In this document: positions 53,646 through 63,369 of the stretch, one piece after another
How the letters are laid out: the number at the start of each line of letters is the position of its first letter
Position numbering within the stretch: the stretch's first letter is position 1
Assembly (NCBI RefSeq): GCF_017874535.1
Contig: NZ_JAGGLS010000010.1
Location: 1-64,000, forward strand
DNA from: Anaerococcus nagyae
Lineage (GTDB): Bacteria; Bacillota; Clostridia; Tissierellales; Peptoniphilaceae
Direction: 5' to 3'
Length of the DNA stretch: 64,000 bases
Notes under the pieces: generated by a model
What the model was told of the DNA's origin: nothing
The model's database searches: none
The model's input: the letters and a program-made list of their open reading frames with translations, nothing else
Position numbers and translations under genes: made by a program

Positions 53646-55013
53646 CTATTTTTCACTTTTTTTAAGTAAACCACCAGCAACAGCAATTACTCCTAAAAGA
53701 GGAGCAACTGATTCTATGCCTGTCCTAGGATTTCCAAAACCTACTTTCTTATCATTATTTTTTTTAGCCTTATCTTCTATTTTTTTAGCTTCTATAGTTT
53801 TAGGTTCTTTTTTATCCCCTACTTTTTCTTCTACTGGCTTATCTTTCTTTTCTTTATCAATATTTTTATTATCTGTTTTTTTATTCTCTTCTTGTTTTCT
53901 TGCTTTTAAAGTTTCTATTGCTTTATTAAGATTATCTTTTGCATTATCAATAGCTTCTTTGCTAGCTGAAGAATCTTCATTTACCTTAACAGCTTCATCA
54001 TAAGCTTGTTTAAATATATCTATATCCTCACTAGTGTAATCCTTATCTTTTAAATTAATTTTTTCGGCTTCAGCTATAGCTTTCTTAAGCTCATCTTTAT
54101 TTGTTTCAGCTTCGTTATTGATTTTTTCTACATCAAATATTTCTCCAAATTGAGCTGGATAAGATTTCATAGAAATTCCATTCCAGTGAATTTTATATTT
54201 ATCACCAACTTCTGGATTTTTATCTTTTAGTTCTTTAAAACTTATAGTATAAATATTATCTTTATTTCCTACCTCAGCAACAGTAGCAACTCCATCATTT
54301 ATTTCAGTAACTTCAAATTCTAGAGTTTTGTCCATTTTTTTATCATTATCTTCAGCTTTAGGATTTTTTTGTTCTTGTTTTTCTACCCTGTAGATTTTCC
54401 CAAATTGAGCTGGATAAGACTCCAAAACTACACCATCAGAATATATTTTATATTGATCTCCAACTTTAACTTCTTCATCTCTTAAATCATCGTAGGATAA
54501 CGTATAAAGGTTATCTGGATTATCTACTTCAAATACAGTAGCTGTTTGTGAATCTTCATCACCTAAATCTTTTACTTCAAAGATAGCTTCTTTACTATCT
54601 TTAGGTAACTTATCTACATCCATATTTACCGGTTTCTCATATTTAGTGACAAGCTTAATATCTTCTTTTTTGATATTATCTTTCATCAAATCTTTTAAGT
54701 CTTTACTGCTCTTAATTTGGTAAATATCTTTTTTTTCGGTATTATCTTCAAACATGCTTTTATCAAGTATTAGCGATTTTTCACTTTCTAAATCTATTTC
54801 AGTAGCATCTTTAGTAGATTCACCTGTATAATTAAGTTTAACTTCTTTATCATTTACTTCACTTACTTTGAAAAGATAATTATGGATTTCATTAGTTTCT
54901 TGACTTTCTACTGGAGACTCTTTTGACATATTTGTTTCACTTGCATCAGCATTAGTATATATTCCTAATACTAGGCAAGCGCATAAGCCAGCACTTAAAA
55001 CTTTCTTATTCAT
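53646..55013 (-). CDS. Sortase-anchored surface protein with two DUF3221-like repeats and a FIVAR-like helix bundle
   Basis: A 455-residue wall protein. Residues 1-24 are a signal peptide (cleavage after NADA). Two repeats of about 70 residues (about 140-210 and 230-300) share DNLYTLSYDDLR/DNIYTISFKELK, VGD(Q/K)YKI, and SYPAQFG(K/E)I(Y/F), like DUF3221 OB-type domains. A helical FIVAR-like module follows (about 305-375, DKDYTSEDIDIFKQAYDEA), then a Lys-rich spacer (about 375-430). The C-terminus has FGNPRTGIES, a membrane helix and KKSEK, a sortase signal of the NPxTG variant form. Function unknown; adhesion or peptidoglycan contact is likely. RBS AAGGAGG. Confidence 0.85.
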   Translation of the reverse strand: MNKKVLSAGLCACLVLGIYTNADASETNMSKESPVESQETNEIHNYLFKVSEVNDKEVKLNYTGESTKDATEIDLESEKSLILDKSMFEDNTEKKDIYQIKSSKDLKDLMKDNIKKEDIKLVTKYEKPVNMDVDKLPKDSKEAIFEVKDLGDEDSQTATVFEVDNPDNLYTLSYDDLRDEEVKVGDQYKIYSDGVVLESYPAQFGKIYRVEKQEQKNPKAEDNDKKMDKTLEFEVTEINDGVATVAEVGNKDNIYTISFKELKDKNPEVGDKYKIHWNGISMKSYPAQFGEIFDVEKINNEAETNKDELKKAIAEAEKINLKDKDYTSEDIDIFKQAYDEAVKVNEDSSASKEAIDNAKDNLNKAIETLKARKQEENKKTDNKNIDKEKKDKPVEEKVGDKKEPKTIEAKKIEDKAKKNNDKKVGFGNPRTGIESVAPLLGVIAVAGGLLKKSEK

Positions 55014-55075
55014 ATATTCCTCCTTATATTTTCTTAATCATAACATCTAGCTTGTTAAATCGATGTAAAGAAATC

Positions 55076-55103
55076 TTGAATTTACTAGTACATCCTCTAT
55101 AAT
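55076..55103 (+). promoter_or_regulatory. exoA promoter
   Basis: TTGAAT (55076-55081), 16 bases, then TATAAT (55098-55103), about 36 bases before the start codon. Confidence 0.7.
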
Positions 55104-55139
55104 ATTACATATACCCAAAACTTAAAAAAGGAGATTAAT

Positions 55140-55964
55140 TTGAAATTTATTTCATGGAATATAGACTCACTAAATGCTGCTTTAACAAGTGATTCAAACA
55201 GGGCAGTTATGACACGTGAGGTTTTCAAAACTATAAAAAAAGAAGATCCTGACGTGATAGCATTACAAGAAACCAAGCTTCCGCGAACTGGACTTAGTAA
55301 AAAACATAAAGAAAGACTAGCAGAATTTTTTCCAGATTATTCATATGTTAATGTAAATTCTCAAGAAGGTGCCAGAAAATCATATGCTGGATGTATGACT
55401 CTTTATAAAAAAGATCTAGATGTAAATACTGATTTCCCATTTATAAATGCTCCAGAACCAATGGACCTTGAAGGTAGGATTGTAAGTTTGGAGTTTGAAG
55501 ATTATTATTTCATTCAAGTTTATACACCAAATGCCGGGAATGAATTAGTAAGACTTCCTCTAAGACAAGAATGGGATAAAAAATTTGCAGAATATATATC
55601 CAATCTAGATGAAGAAAAGCCAGTAATAGCTACAGGTGATTTTAATGTAGCTCATAAAGAAATAGACCTAGCTCATCCAGAAAACAACCATATGTCAGCG
55701 GGATTTACTGATGAAGAAAGAGAAGGATTTACAAATCTATTAAAAAAAGGATTTACTGATACATTTAGATATATCAACGGTGATATAGAAGGCAAATATA
55801 CTTGGTGGGCACAAAGGGTTAAGACAAGTAAAATTAATAACTCAGGTTGGAGGATTGACTACTTTTTAGTTAGCGATAGAATCAAAGACAAAGTTAAAAG
55901 AAGTGACATGATTGACTCTGGAGACAGACAAGACCATACTCCAATAGTTATGGAGATTGATTAA
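55140..55964 (+). CDS. exoA: Exodeoxyribonuclease III / AP endonuclease
   Basis: A 274-residue DNA repair nuclease of the ExoIII/APE family. The start is TTG with AAAAGGAGATTAA before it. Motifs: MKFISWNIDSLNA (N-terminal metal Asn), ALQETKL (catalytic Glu), YTPNAG, IATGDFNVAHKEIDLAHP, and the end SGDRQDHTPIVMEID with the catalytic D-H. It incises DNA at abasic sites. Monocistronic; ends at a shared terminator with the CAMP-factor-like gene. Confidence 0.95.
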   Translation: MKFISWNIDSLNAALTSDSNRAVMTREVFKTIKKEDPDVIALQETKLPRTGLSKKHKERLAEFFPDYSYVNVNSQEGARKSYAGCMTLYKKDLDVNTDFPFINAPEPMDLEGRIVSLEFEDYYFIQVYTPNAGNELVRLPLRQEWDKKFAEYISNLDEEKPVIATGDFNVAHKEIDLAHPENNHMSAGFTDEEREGFTNLLKKGFTDTFRYINGDIEGKYTWWAQRVKTSKINNSGWRIDYFLVSDRIKDKVKRSDMIDSGDRQDHTPIVMEID

Positions 55965-56016
55965 TAAATCAATAACTGTTTATTTTAGGTTAAAATATAA
56001 TTTAAGTCTATAATAC

Positions 56017-56047
56017 AAAAAAAGCTCTAGTGTGTAGAGCCTTTTTT
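56017..56047. terminator. Bidirectional terminator
   Basis: AAAAAAGCTCTA and TAGAGCCTTTTTT form a stem with one mismatch and T runs on both strands. It serves exoA (plus) and the CAMP-factor-like gene (minus). Confidence 0.8.
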
Positions 56048-56064
56048 GTATATTTAATTGGAAA

Positions 56065-57312
56065 TTATTCAGCTTCTTCAAAAACTGGTTGTTCAACTGT
56101 TTCAGCTTCTTCAGCAGGAACTTCTTCATTCTCTTCTTCAGCACTTGCTTCATCTTCAGCTGGTGCTTCTGAGGTTTCTTCCTCTGAAGTTTCCTCAGTA
56201 TTTTCTTCTTCAGGAGTTACTACTTCTTCTGTTGAAGTTTCTTCTTCAACAGCTGGTTTCTCTGGAGTTTCTTCTTTCGCTGGAATAGCTTCTAATTTAG
56301 ATTGTGCTTTTTCTATAGCTGCTAAAATAGCTTCATCAGCTGCAGCAACTTCATTTAATGTTGATCTGCTATTGTTTAAAACTCTATTAGCATTTGAAAT
56401 TTCTCTATTTAATTCTGCAATAACTACAGATTCTACTTTTCCTTTTAATCTAAAATCACGTAGATTTTTTGCAGTTTGGATATCTTTTTGAAGACCTGCT
56501 TTTGAAGATTTATTTGCAGTTCTTTCACCTTCAGGAATTGCTTTGTAAGCTTCGTCAATTTTGTTATTAAGTTCTTCTGTCATTGCTTTTACTTCGCCAA
56601 CAGTAGCAACTCTATTTCTTCTAACATCTTGAGCTTTTCTTATTACCATATCAACTTCTGAAAGTTCAGTTGGATCTAATTTATTACGTAATTCTTTATT
56701 TCTGATTTCTTTAGCTCTAGCTATAGCTCTATCTAATTGTTCAAGAGTATAGTGAGTTCTTTTTGAGTTATCTGTTAATTTTGGAATTTCACGAGCTTTT
56801 TCTAAAGATGCTGTTAAATTGTCAGAAGCTTTCTTCAAACCTTCTGCATTTTCAAATAAATCTGTTGCTTTTAGTAAAGCACGTGTTACAGAAAATCCTA
56901 TTATAACATGAGCTTGTTGTTCACTGTCAGCAAGTTCTGTAGCATCAGCTGTTATTGTTTCAGCTACATTTATTAAAAGATCAATTCTAGGAATAATCTT
57001 GTTTCTAATCTCTGAAATACTTCCTATTCCTTTAGTTAGTATCTTGTTTATTACTTCATAAGCATGTTTTAATTCTTTTAACCAACTTAATTGGTCTCCT
57101 GCAAGTCCACCAGCTATATTTTCTAAGCCTTTTATTAAGTCTCCTAAGTGATCTAATTTTTGTTGTGCTTGATCTGCTTGACTTGATTCTGCAGCATATG
57201 CTACACTTGAAATTACTGGACTTGTATTTTTAGCTATTTTTGTTGCTGGTAAAATTGTATTTGTTAATAATGTGATTGAGAGTGCGCCTACTAATACTTT
57301 ATTTTTTTTCAT
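56065..57312 (-). CDS. CAMP-factor-like secreted cohemolysin with acidic tail
   Basis: A 415-residue secreted protein. A signal peptide (residues 1-40, cleavage near VAYAAE) leads to an all-helical body. About residues 45-260 follow the Streptococcus agalactiae CAMP factor pattern as I recall it: QAQQKLD; GSISEIRNKIIPRIDLLINV; IIGFSVTRALLKATDLFEN; the EIPKLTDNSKRTHYTLEQLDRAI segment; and VATVGEVKAMTEELNNKIDEA. A further helical repeat spans about 265-350, then a Glu/Pro-rich acidic tail (about 355-415). There is no LPxTG, so it is probably released or loosely bound. RBS AGGAGTTT. It lies downstream of the peptide gene and regulator on the same strand. Confidence 0.85.
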   Translation of the reverse strand: MKKNKVLVGALSITLLTNTILPATKIAKNTSPVISSVAYAAESSQADQAQQKLDHLGDLIKGLENIAGGLAGDQLSWLKELKHAYEVINKILTKGIGSISEIRNKIIPRIDLLINVAETITADATELADSEQQAHVIIGFSVTRALLKATDLFENAEGLKKASDNLTASLEKAREIPKLTDNSKRTHYTLEQLDRAIARAKEIRNKELRNKLDPTELSEVDMVIRKAQDVRRNRVATVGEVKAMTEELNNKIDEAYKAIPEGERTANKSSKAGLQKDIQTAKNLRDFRLKGKVESVVIAELNREISNANRVLNNSRSTLNEVAAADEAILAAIEKAQSKLEAIPAKEETPEKPAVEEETSTEEVVTPEEENTEETSEEETSEAPAEDEASAEEENEEVPAEEAETVEQPVFEEAE

Positions 57313-57363
57313 AATAAACTCCTATAATTTATCTATAATGTTTCTAGATCCTAAGACCGACTA

Positions 57364-57391
57364 ATTATAGTTATCAAAGAATATTACTAAA
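57364..57391 (-). promoter_or_regulatory. Promoter of CAMP-factor-like gene
   Basis: On the minus strand TTTAGT (57391-57386), a 16-base spacer, then TATAAT (57369-57364), about 52 bases before the start. Confidence 0.6.
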
Positions 57392-57404
57392 ATTTTAATA
57401 TTTG

Positions 57405-57418
57405 GTAAAAGCTTTTAC
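57405..57418. promoter_or_regulatory. 14-bp palindrome upstream of the CAMP-factor promoter
   Basis: GTAAAAGCTTTTAC is a perfect palindrome centred about 20 bases upstream of the -35. That is a usual site for an activator. It does not match a CcpA cre (centre GC, not CG). Confidence 0.5.
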
Positions 57419-57537
57419 GAAGGAGGTAATGAAGTAATTGTTAGTATTTTTAACTTATGATTTATTTTAAACCATATATTAATCTTTAACTACTTCGAAA
57501 CTCTTGCCTTAAAATACCCCTTTTAATTAGTATATTC

Positions 57538-57565
57538 TTTTCATGTGTATGTGTGTTAGTATATA
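57538..57565 (+). promoter_or_regulatory. Putative antisense promoter carrying the TGTGTATG motif
   Basis: On the plus strand TTTTCA (57538-57543), a 16-base spacer TGTGTATGTGTGTTAG, then TATATA (57560-57565). The -35 and spacer closely match the peptide-gene promoter on the other strand. Transcription would run toward the peptide gene in antisense. It could instead be only a regulator binding site. Confidence 0.4.
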
Positions 57566-57618
57566 TAAACTTTTTTAATTTATAATATTGTAACCAAATA
57601 TAAATATTGATAGTTATG

Positions 57619-57741
57619 CTAACAATATATATCTATAATTAAATCCTCTTTTTCTATAGCTACCAAATTAGTTTTATTAACATTAAAATTGAATGCTAAA
57701 GTTAATAAAAATGTAATTACTAAACCTTTTTTTAATTTCAT
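57619..57741 (-). CDS. Small secreted-type peptide, candidate pheromone of the adjacent RRNPP regulator
   Basis: A 40-codon gene not seen in ordinary length-limited annotation. A near-perfect ribosome binding site AAGGAGGT is seven to eight bases before ATG. The product begins MKLKKGLVITFLLTLAFNF: a basic N-terminus and a hydrophobic core, as in a Sec leader. The rest (about residues 20-40) includes VNKTNLVAIEKED and ends in the hydrophobic LIIDIYC. This is the build of PapR- or SHP-type signalling peptides, where the mature signal is the C-terminal 5-10 residues. It lies 84 bases downstream of, and on the same strand as, an HTH-TPR regulator. Role as pheromone is inference. Confidence 0.7.
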   Translation of the reverse strand: MKLKKGLVITFLLTLAFNFNVNKTNLVAIEKEDLIIDIYC

Positions 57742-57762
57742 ATATAGACCTCCTTGTTGATT

Positions 57763-57791
57763 ATTATATTATCACATACACACAATGAAAA
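57763..57791 (-). promoter_or_regulatory. Promoter of the peptide gene with TGTGTATG motif in spacer
   Basis: On the minus strand TTTTCA (57791-57786), a 17-base spacer TTGTGTGTATGTGATAA, then TATAAT (57768-57763). A further ATGTGTAT lies just upstream (about 57795-57803). The same -35 and spacer motif recurs at 57538-57565 on the other strand, so it may bind the neighbouring regulator. Confidence 0.55.
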
Positions 57792-57825
57792 AAATACACA
57801 TTTTCGTGGATACTTATATTTTATA

Positions 57826-58740
57826 TTATTTATCTTTTGATAACAATGTATCTATTTGATTTGAAAGACTATTTGATAATGATTTTGCTGAAAATAGATT
57901 TGTTAAAGTCAAACAGTAATTAAAGCTATATTTTGCTTCATTTAACTGCTTTAAGTAAAAGTGGTTTACCCCTTTTATATAATACAGCATATTTAAATAT
58001 GATACGTCTTTAACTTTTCTTGCATTATCAATAGCTTGATTGCATATTAGTAGCGACTCTCTATAATTACCTACTCTAAAATAGTAGATAGCAATATTAT
58101 ACGAAAATACAAAGTAATTATCTAGGGAAATATTTAAATATTCTTTAAGCTCCAACATAATATTTTCATATAAGTCAAAATTACCTTTCCTATATTCATT
58201 TAAAGATAAGGCCAAAAGCACTCTTAAAGAAAAGTTATCATACTTATAGTCTTTAAACTTCTTAATCTTAAATTTAGAATTCATATCTGAAAGAGCTACT
58301 TCCAAATCTTCTGAAGGATTATTATCCTTCTCATGCTTTATCATACCCAATAACCCATTGTAATAATGCCTAGTGGCAAATAATTCTTTTTCATAGTACA
58401 CATTAGTATTGAAATGAAAATCATCTAAACTTTTTATTAGATCCTTTGCTTTTTCAATAGATGAATTATTTAATAAATCATTTATCTCTTTTCTTAATTT
58501 TAATAAGTTATTATAGTCAAACTCTTTTCCATTTATAACTTCTTTAAGATCTATATCTAAATAATTACATATAGGTACTAGTGTAGAGAGTCTAGGATCA
58601 TTATCTCCTTTTTCAATTCTTCGGATAGTTTCCTCAGAAATATACATTTTCTCTGCTATTTCTTTTCTTGAAATGCCTTTTGATTCACGGATCTTTCTTA
58701 GATCAGTACCAATAAAGCTATAGTCATTATTTATAATCAT
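57826..58740 (-). CDS. HTH-TPR transcriptional regulator, RRNPP type (Rgg/PlcR/PrgX-like)
   Basis: A 304-residue regulator, the usual length for PlcR and Rgg proteins. An XRE-type helix-turn-helix occupies about residues 12-66 (LRKIRESKGISRKEIAEKM, then YISEETIRRIEKG). The rest is all helical, with TPR-like pairs; clear ones are NIAIYYFRVGNYRESLLICNQAI (in part) and YIKGVNHFYLKQLNEAKYSF. In this family the TPR domain binds a re-imported peptide and so controls DNA binding. The downstream 40-codon peptide gene fits that model. The start is 34 bases after mnmA with a poor ribosome binding site, so the regulator is probably made at a low level by read-through. Confidence 0.85.
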   Translation of the reverse strand: MIINNDYSFIGTDLRKIRESKGISRKEIAEKMYISEETIRRIEKGDNDPRLSTLVPICNYLDIDLKEVINGKEFDYNNLLKLRKEINDLLNNSSIEKAKDLIKSLDDFHFNTNVYYEKELFATRHYYNGLLGMIKHEKDNNPSEDLEVALSDMNSKFKIKKFKDYKYDNFSLRVLLALSLNEYRKGNFDLYENIMLELKEYLNISLDNYFVFSYNIAIYYFRVGNYRESLLICNQAIDNARKVKDVSYLNMLYYIKGVNHFYLKQLNEAKYSFNYCLTLTNLFSAKSLSNSLSNQIDTLLSKDK

Positions 58741-58774
58741 ATAAATCTAATTCTTTCTTGTTAAAATTTGAAGC

Positions 58775-60941
<2,167 letters not shown>

Positions 60942-61001
60942 CTAATCACCTAGTATTATAGTACCATATAAGCCCTATTTTTAAAGATTTAGGACATAAA
61001 A

Positions 61002-61030
61002 AAGCTCTAAGTAATAACTACTTAGAGCTT
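61002..61030 (-). terminator. Intrinsic terminator after the PC4-like gene
   Basis: On the minus strand AAGCTCTAAGTA pairs with TACTTAGAGCTT and is followed by TTTTATG. It lies eight bases after the gene at 61038-61262. Confidence 0.85.
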
Positions 61031-61037
61031 AGATATT

Positions 61038-61262
61038 TTATTCACTAAATTCATCAGCTAGAACATTAAATAATACTTCTGCTTCTTCATTTGTAAGGGT
61101 AATTCCCTTTCTCATTCTAGTGTGATCTTCATTCCAATCACGTATATCATATTTAGCTTCTCTATCATTCCAACTTACAAGATTAAGCTCTTTTGTCCAA
61201 CCCTTACCATTATCTGAAAGCACTCCTATATTTTCAACTATATCATATTTAATTTCTGCCAT
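61038..61262 (-). CDS. YdbC/PC4-like single-stranded DNA-binding protein
   Basis: A 74-residue protein with the PC4-like YdbC pattern: a first strand (EIKYDIVENIGVLS), GWTKELNLVSWNDREAKYDIR (in part) and the helix TNEEAEVLFNVLADEF. Members bind single-stranded DNA or RNA as dimers; the cellular role is not clear. It starts 15 bases after the lysozyme gene stop, with AAGGAGATATA before ATG, and is probably co-transcribed with it. Confidence 0.82.
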   Translation of the reverse strand: MAEIKYDIVENIGVLSDNGKGWTKELNLVSWNDREAKYDIRDWNEDHTRMRKGITLTNEEAEVLFNVLADEFSE

Positions 61263-61277
61263 TATATATCTCCTTTT

Positions 61278-62384
61278 CTAAGCATTTTTAAGTCTTAAAT
61301 TGACCGCCTTTTGTATTATATTATAATTATACCCAGCATAAGTTAGTCTTTTTTGTCTATCTAGTCCAGTACCCCATTTACCAGCAATAATTTCATCTAC
61401 TAGTTGATTAATATTTTTATTAGATTTTCCATTTATTATATAAGGATAATCTTTGTATACTTTACTTATATCAATATCTCCACCATATCCGTTTATCTTT
61501 CCCCTAGAAGTATATTGCCATGAGTCAAAGTCAGAAGTATTATACGAAGTAAAATCTTTTGACCTGTAGTCTGCTATCCAAAAATCATACTTATTCCTCA
61601 CATCACGAGTTAAGTAAGTATTAGCAAACCATGGATAAGAATACACACCAGATACATAACCATTTCTATTCATAGCTAGTATAAAAGCTTCAGCAGCTTC
61701 CGATATTTTACCAGAACTTGCCTTTACTTGTCTATTATGGTCTTCAATATCTATATAGACAGGTAAGGATACTTTTTTATTTTTAAGTACCTCTGATACA
61801 TAGTTTGCTTCTCGCCTTGCCTCATCAGCATTTATTGCACGCGAGTAATGGTAAAATCCAAGTGGAACTCCTCGAGTATTTAGCTCTTTATAGTGCCTTT
61901 CTAAGGCATAGTCAGTCCTAATATTTAAAGTTTTAGAATCCGTTATAGAAGTTCTAAGAATCGCTCCATCTACATCTTTAGAAAACTTATCATAATTGAT
62001 CTTATTTGGATCTTGATGTTCTGATATATCCACTACTTTATTATAAACAGGCGTTTTAGAATAAACAGGTGCTGGATTAACATCTTCAATAGTAGTTTCA
62101 GTAGTAGTAGTTATTTCTAGATCTCCATTTTCATTTTTTTCAATATCTTCACTTTCTGTTACATCAGTAACCTCATAATCAGGTGCAAGATAATTGTTAT
62201 TAGATTCAAATTCTGCTTTTCTTTTTTCTACAGCTTCTTTATCATAATCTATACCATTATCTATAAATACTTGGTCTAGATCTTTATCATTATACATAAC
62301 TACCTCTGATGCATAAGCGGTATTAGGTAATAAAAAACCACAAGCTAGGGATAGGGTAAACACTTTATATCTTAGTTTTTTCAT
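61278..62384 (-). CDS. Secreted GH25 muramidase with C-terminal CW_7-type repeat
   Basis: A 368-residue peptidoglycan hydrolase. A signal peptide (residues 1-25, cleavage after AYA) and an acidic Thr-rich linker (about 60-105) come before the GH25 barrel (about 115-310). The catalytic Asp/Glu residues are in VVDISEHQ and PVYIDIEDHN. Further core motifs are GFYHYSRAINADEARREA and YDFWIADYRSK. The last 45 residues (LVDEIIAGKWGTGLDRQKRL, then a YNIIQKAVN end) form a Cpl-7-like CW_7 wall-binding repeat. No phage genes are near, so it is probably a housekeeping or inter-bacterial lysozyme. Confidence 0.93.
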   Translation of the reverse strand: MKKLRYKVFTLSLACGFLLPNTAYASEVVMYNDKDLDQVFIDNGIDYDKEAVEKRKAEFESNNNYLAPDYEVTDVTESEDIEKNENGDLEITTTTETTIEDVNPAPVYSKTPVYNKVVDISEHQDPNKINYDKFSKDVDGAILRTSITDSKTLNIRTDYALERHYKELNTRGVPLGFYHYSRAINADEARREANYVSEVLKNKKVSLPVYIDIEDHNRQVKASSGKISEAAEAFILAMNRNGYVSGVYSYPWFANTYLTRDVRNKYDFWIADYRSKDFTSYNTSDFDSWQYTSRGKINGYGGDIDISKVYKDYPYIINGKSNKNINQLVDEIIAGKWGTGLDRQKRLTYAGYNYNIIQKAVNLRLKNA

Positions 62385-63369
62385 AGAAAATTCCTCTCTT
62401 TTGATAGATATATTATAGGTTATATAGAGATTTTAAGCAAACATTAATCTATACATTAGTTGTTATTAAGTTTAAATATGTAGTTAATATTTTCCTCAAT
62501 TTATTAGATATATATGTGTACTAAAAAAGGACTTAATTATATCATACATTCTAGTAACTGCCATCAGTTTAATGAGTTTTAGCTACTACAATCATCCCCC
62601 GGGTATGTTTTAACAGCCGCACAGGATAGTTTTCTTTATACGGTATATTATAAATATGCCTTGATTTGCTTCCTAAAAAATCAGAGAAGTTATATAGAAC
62701 TTATTTTCACAGAGTAGATAAAAGCTTTAGCAATAATCTAATTTTCGTGACAGGTGTATATTTACACTAATAAAGACTCAGTCAAATGACTAAGTCTCGC
62801 TTCGCTTGCCATCCATGGAGTCCCCAGTATATAGGCAATACTTTTCTCCACAAGCCGTACAAGCTTATTTTCTATATTAGATATAGTTAAATATCCGTTT
62901 AAAGATTGTCAAAACCTCTTTTACAATCCACCTACTTTGTATGTAGGCCCCAAGCACTTTTGCTTATTGGAGATAAGATTCAAGACAAAATCCTTTTAAA
63001 CATATTTTTTTAATAAGCGACTCTTAAATAATGAATTTATACACTCCTCAAAAACTAGGTCTCCTTTATTTATATATTCCTGGACTTTGAATTCGAATGT
63101 ATCCTTCTTCCTATCTATTTTTCGTAATATTTTGCAAGTTGAAATAGCAATCAATGGTAATTTTCTGCTAATTTATTAGCCTAAGTATCTTTTCGAAATT
63201 CGGGCAAAGCTAAAATAATCAGCCTCATAGTTTTTTCTCATTATAAATAAGGTCCTTATAAACAATAAAAAGGAAGAGATGATTTTTAAAGTACTTACAC
63301 CTCTTCCTTTTCTGTAAAATTATGGTATTTTATTCTTTAATGAGTTTCAATTATTCTATATGTTAACTG
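62385..63369. other. 1-kb gene-free region with decayed coding debris
   Basis: No intact gene. On the minus strand, about 62700-62576, a frame without a start ends in NIPYKENYPVRLLKHTRGMIVVAKTH then a stop; written in parts, NFSDFLGSKSRHIYN precedes it. It looks like the C-terminus of a lost enzyme. Farther upstream, about 62870-62795, another frame ends in ACGEKYCLYTGDSMDGK, a Cys-rich tail. A hairpin AGACTCAGTCA/TGACTAAGTCT lies at about 62776-62799. The rest shows nothing I can support. Confidence 0.5.
63267..63311 (-). terminator. Intrinsic terminator after the P-type ATPase gene
   Basis: On the minus strand AAAAGGAAGAG pairs with CTCTTCCTTTTT around an 18-base loop. It lies about 60 bases after the ATPase stop. 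Confidence 0.85.

Noticed and set aside
55995..56500. Long Ser-rich and Leu-rich plus-strand frames opposite the CAMP-factor-like gene
   Set aside because: They are the complement of the Glu-rich repeats of the real gene and have no start signals.
57405..57418. Palindrome considered as a CcpA cre site
   Set aside because: The centre is GC, not the CG of cre, and flanks do not fit. Kept only as an undefined palindrome.
57420..57440. AAGGAGGT followed by ATG on the plus strand
   Set aside because: The frame stops after two codons (ATG AAG TAA), so no gene follows.
61278..62384. GH25 lysozyme considered as a prophage endolysin
   Set aside because: It has a Sec signal peptide, and there is no holin or phage gene nearby.
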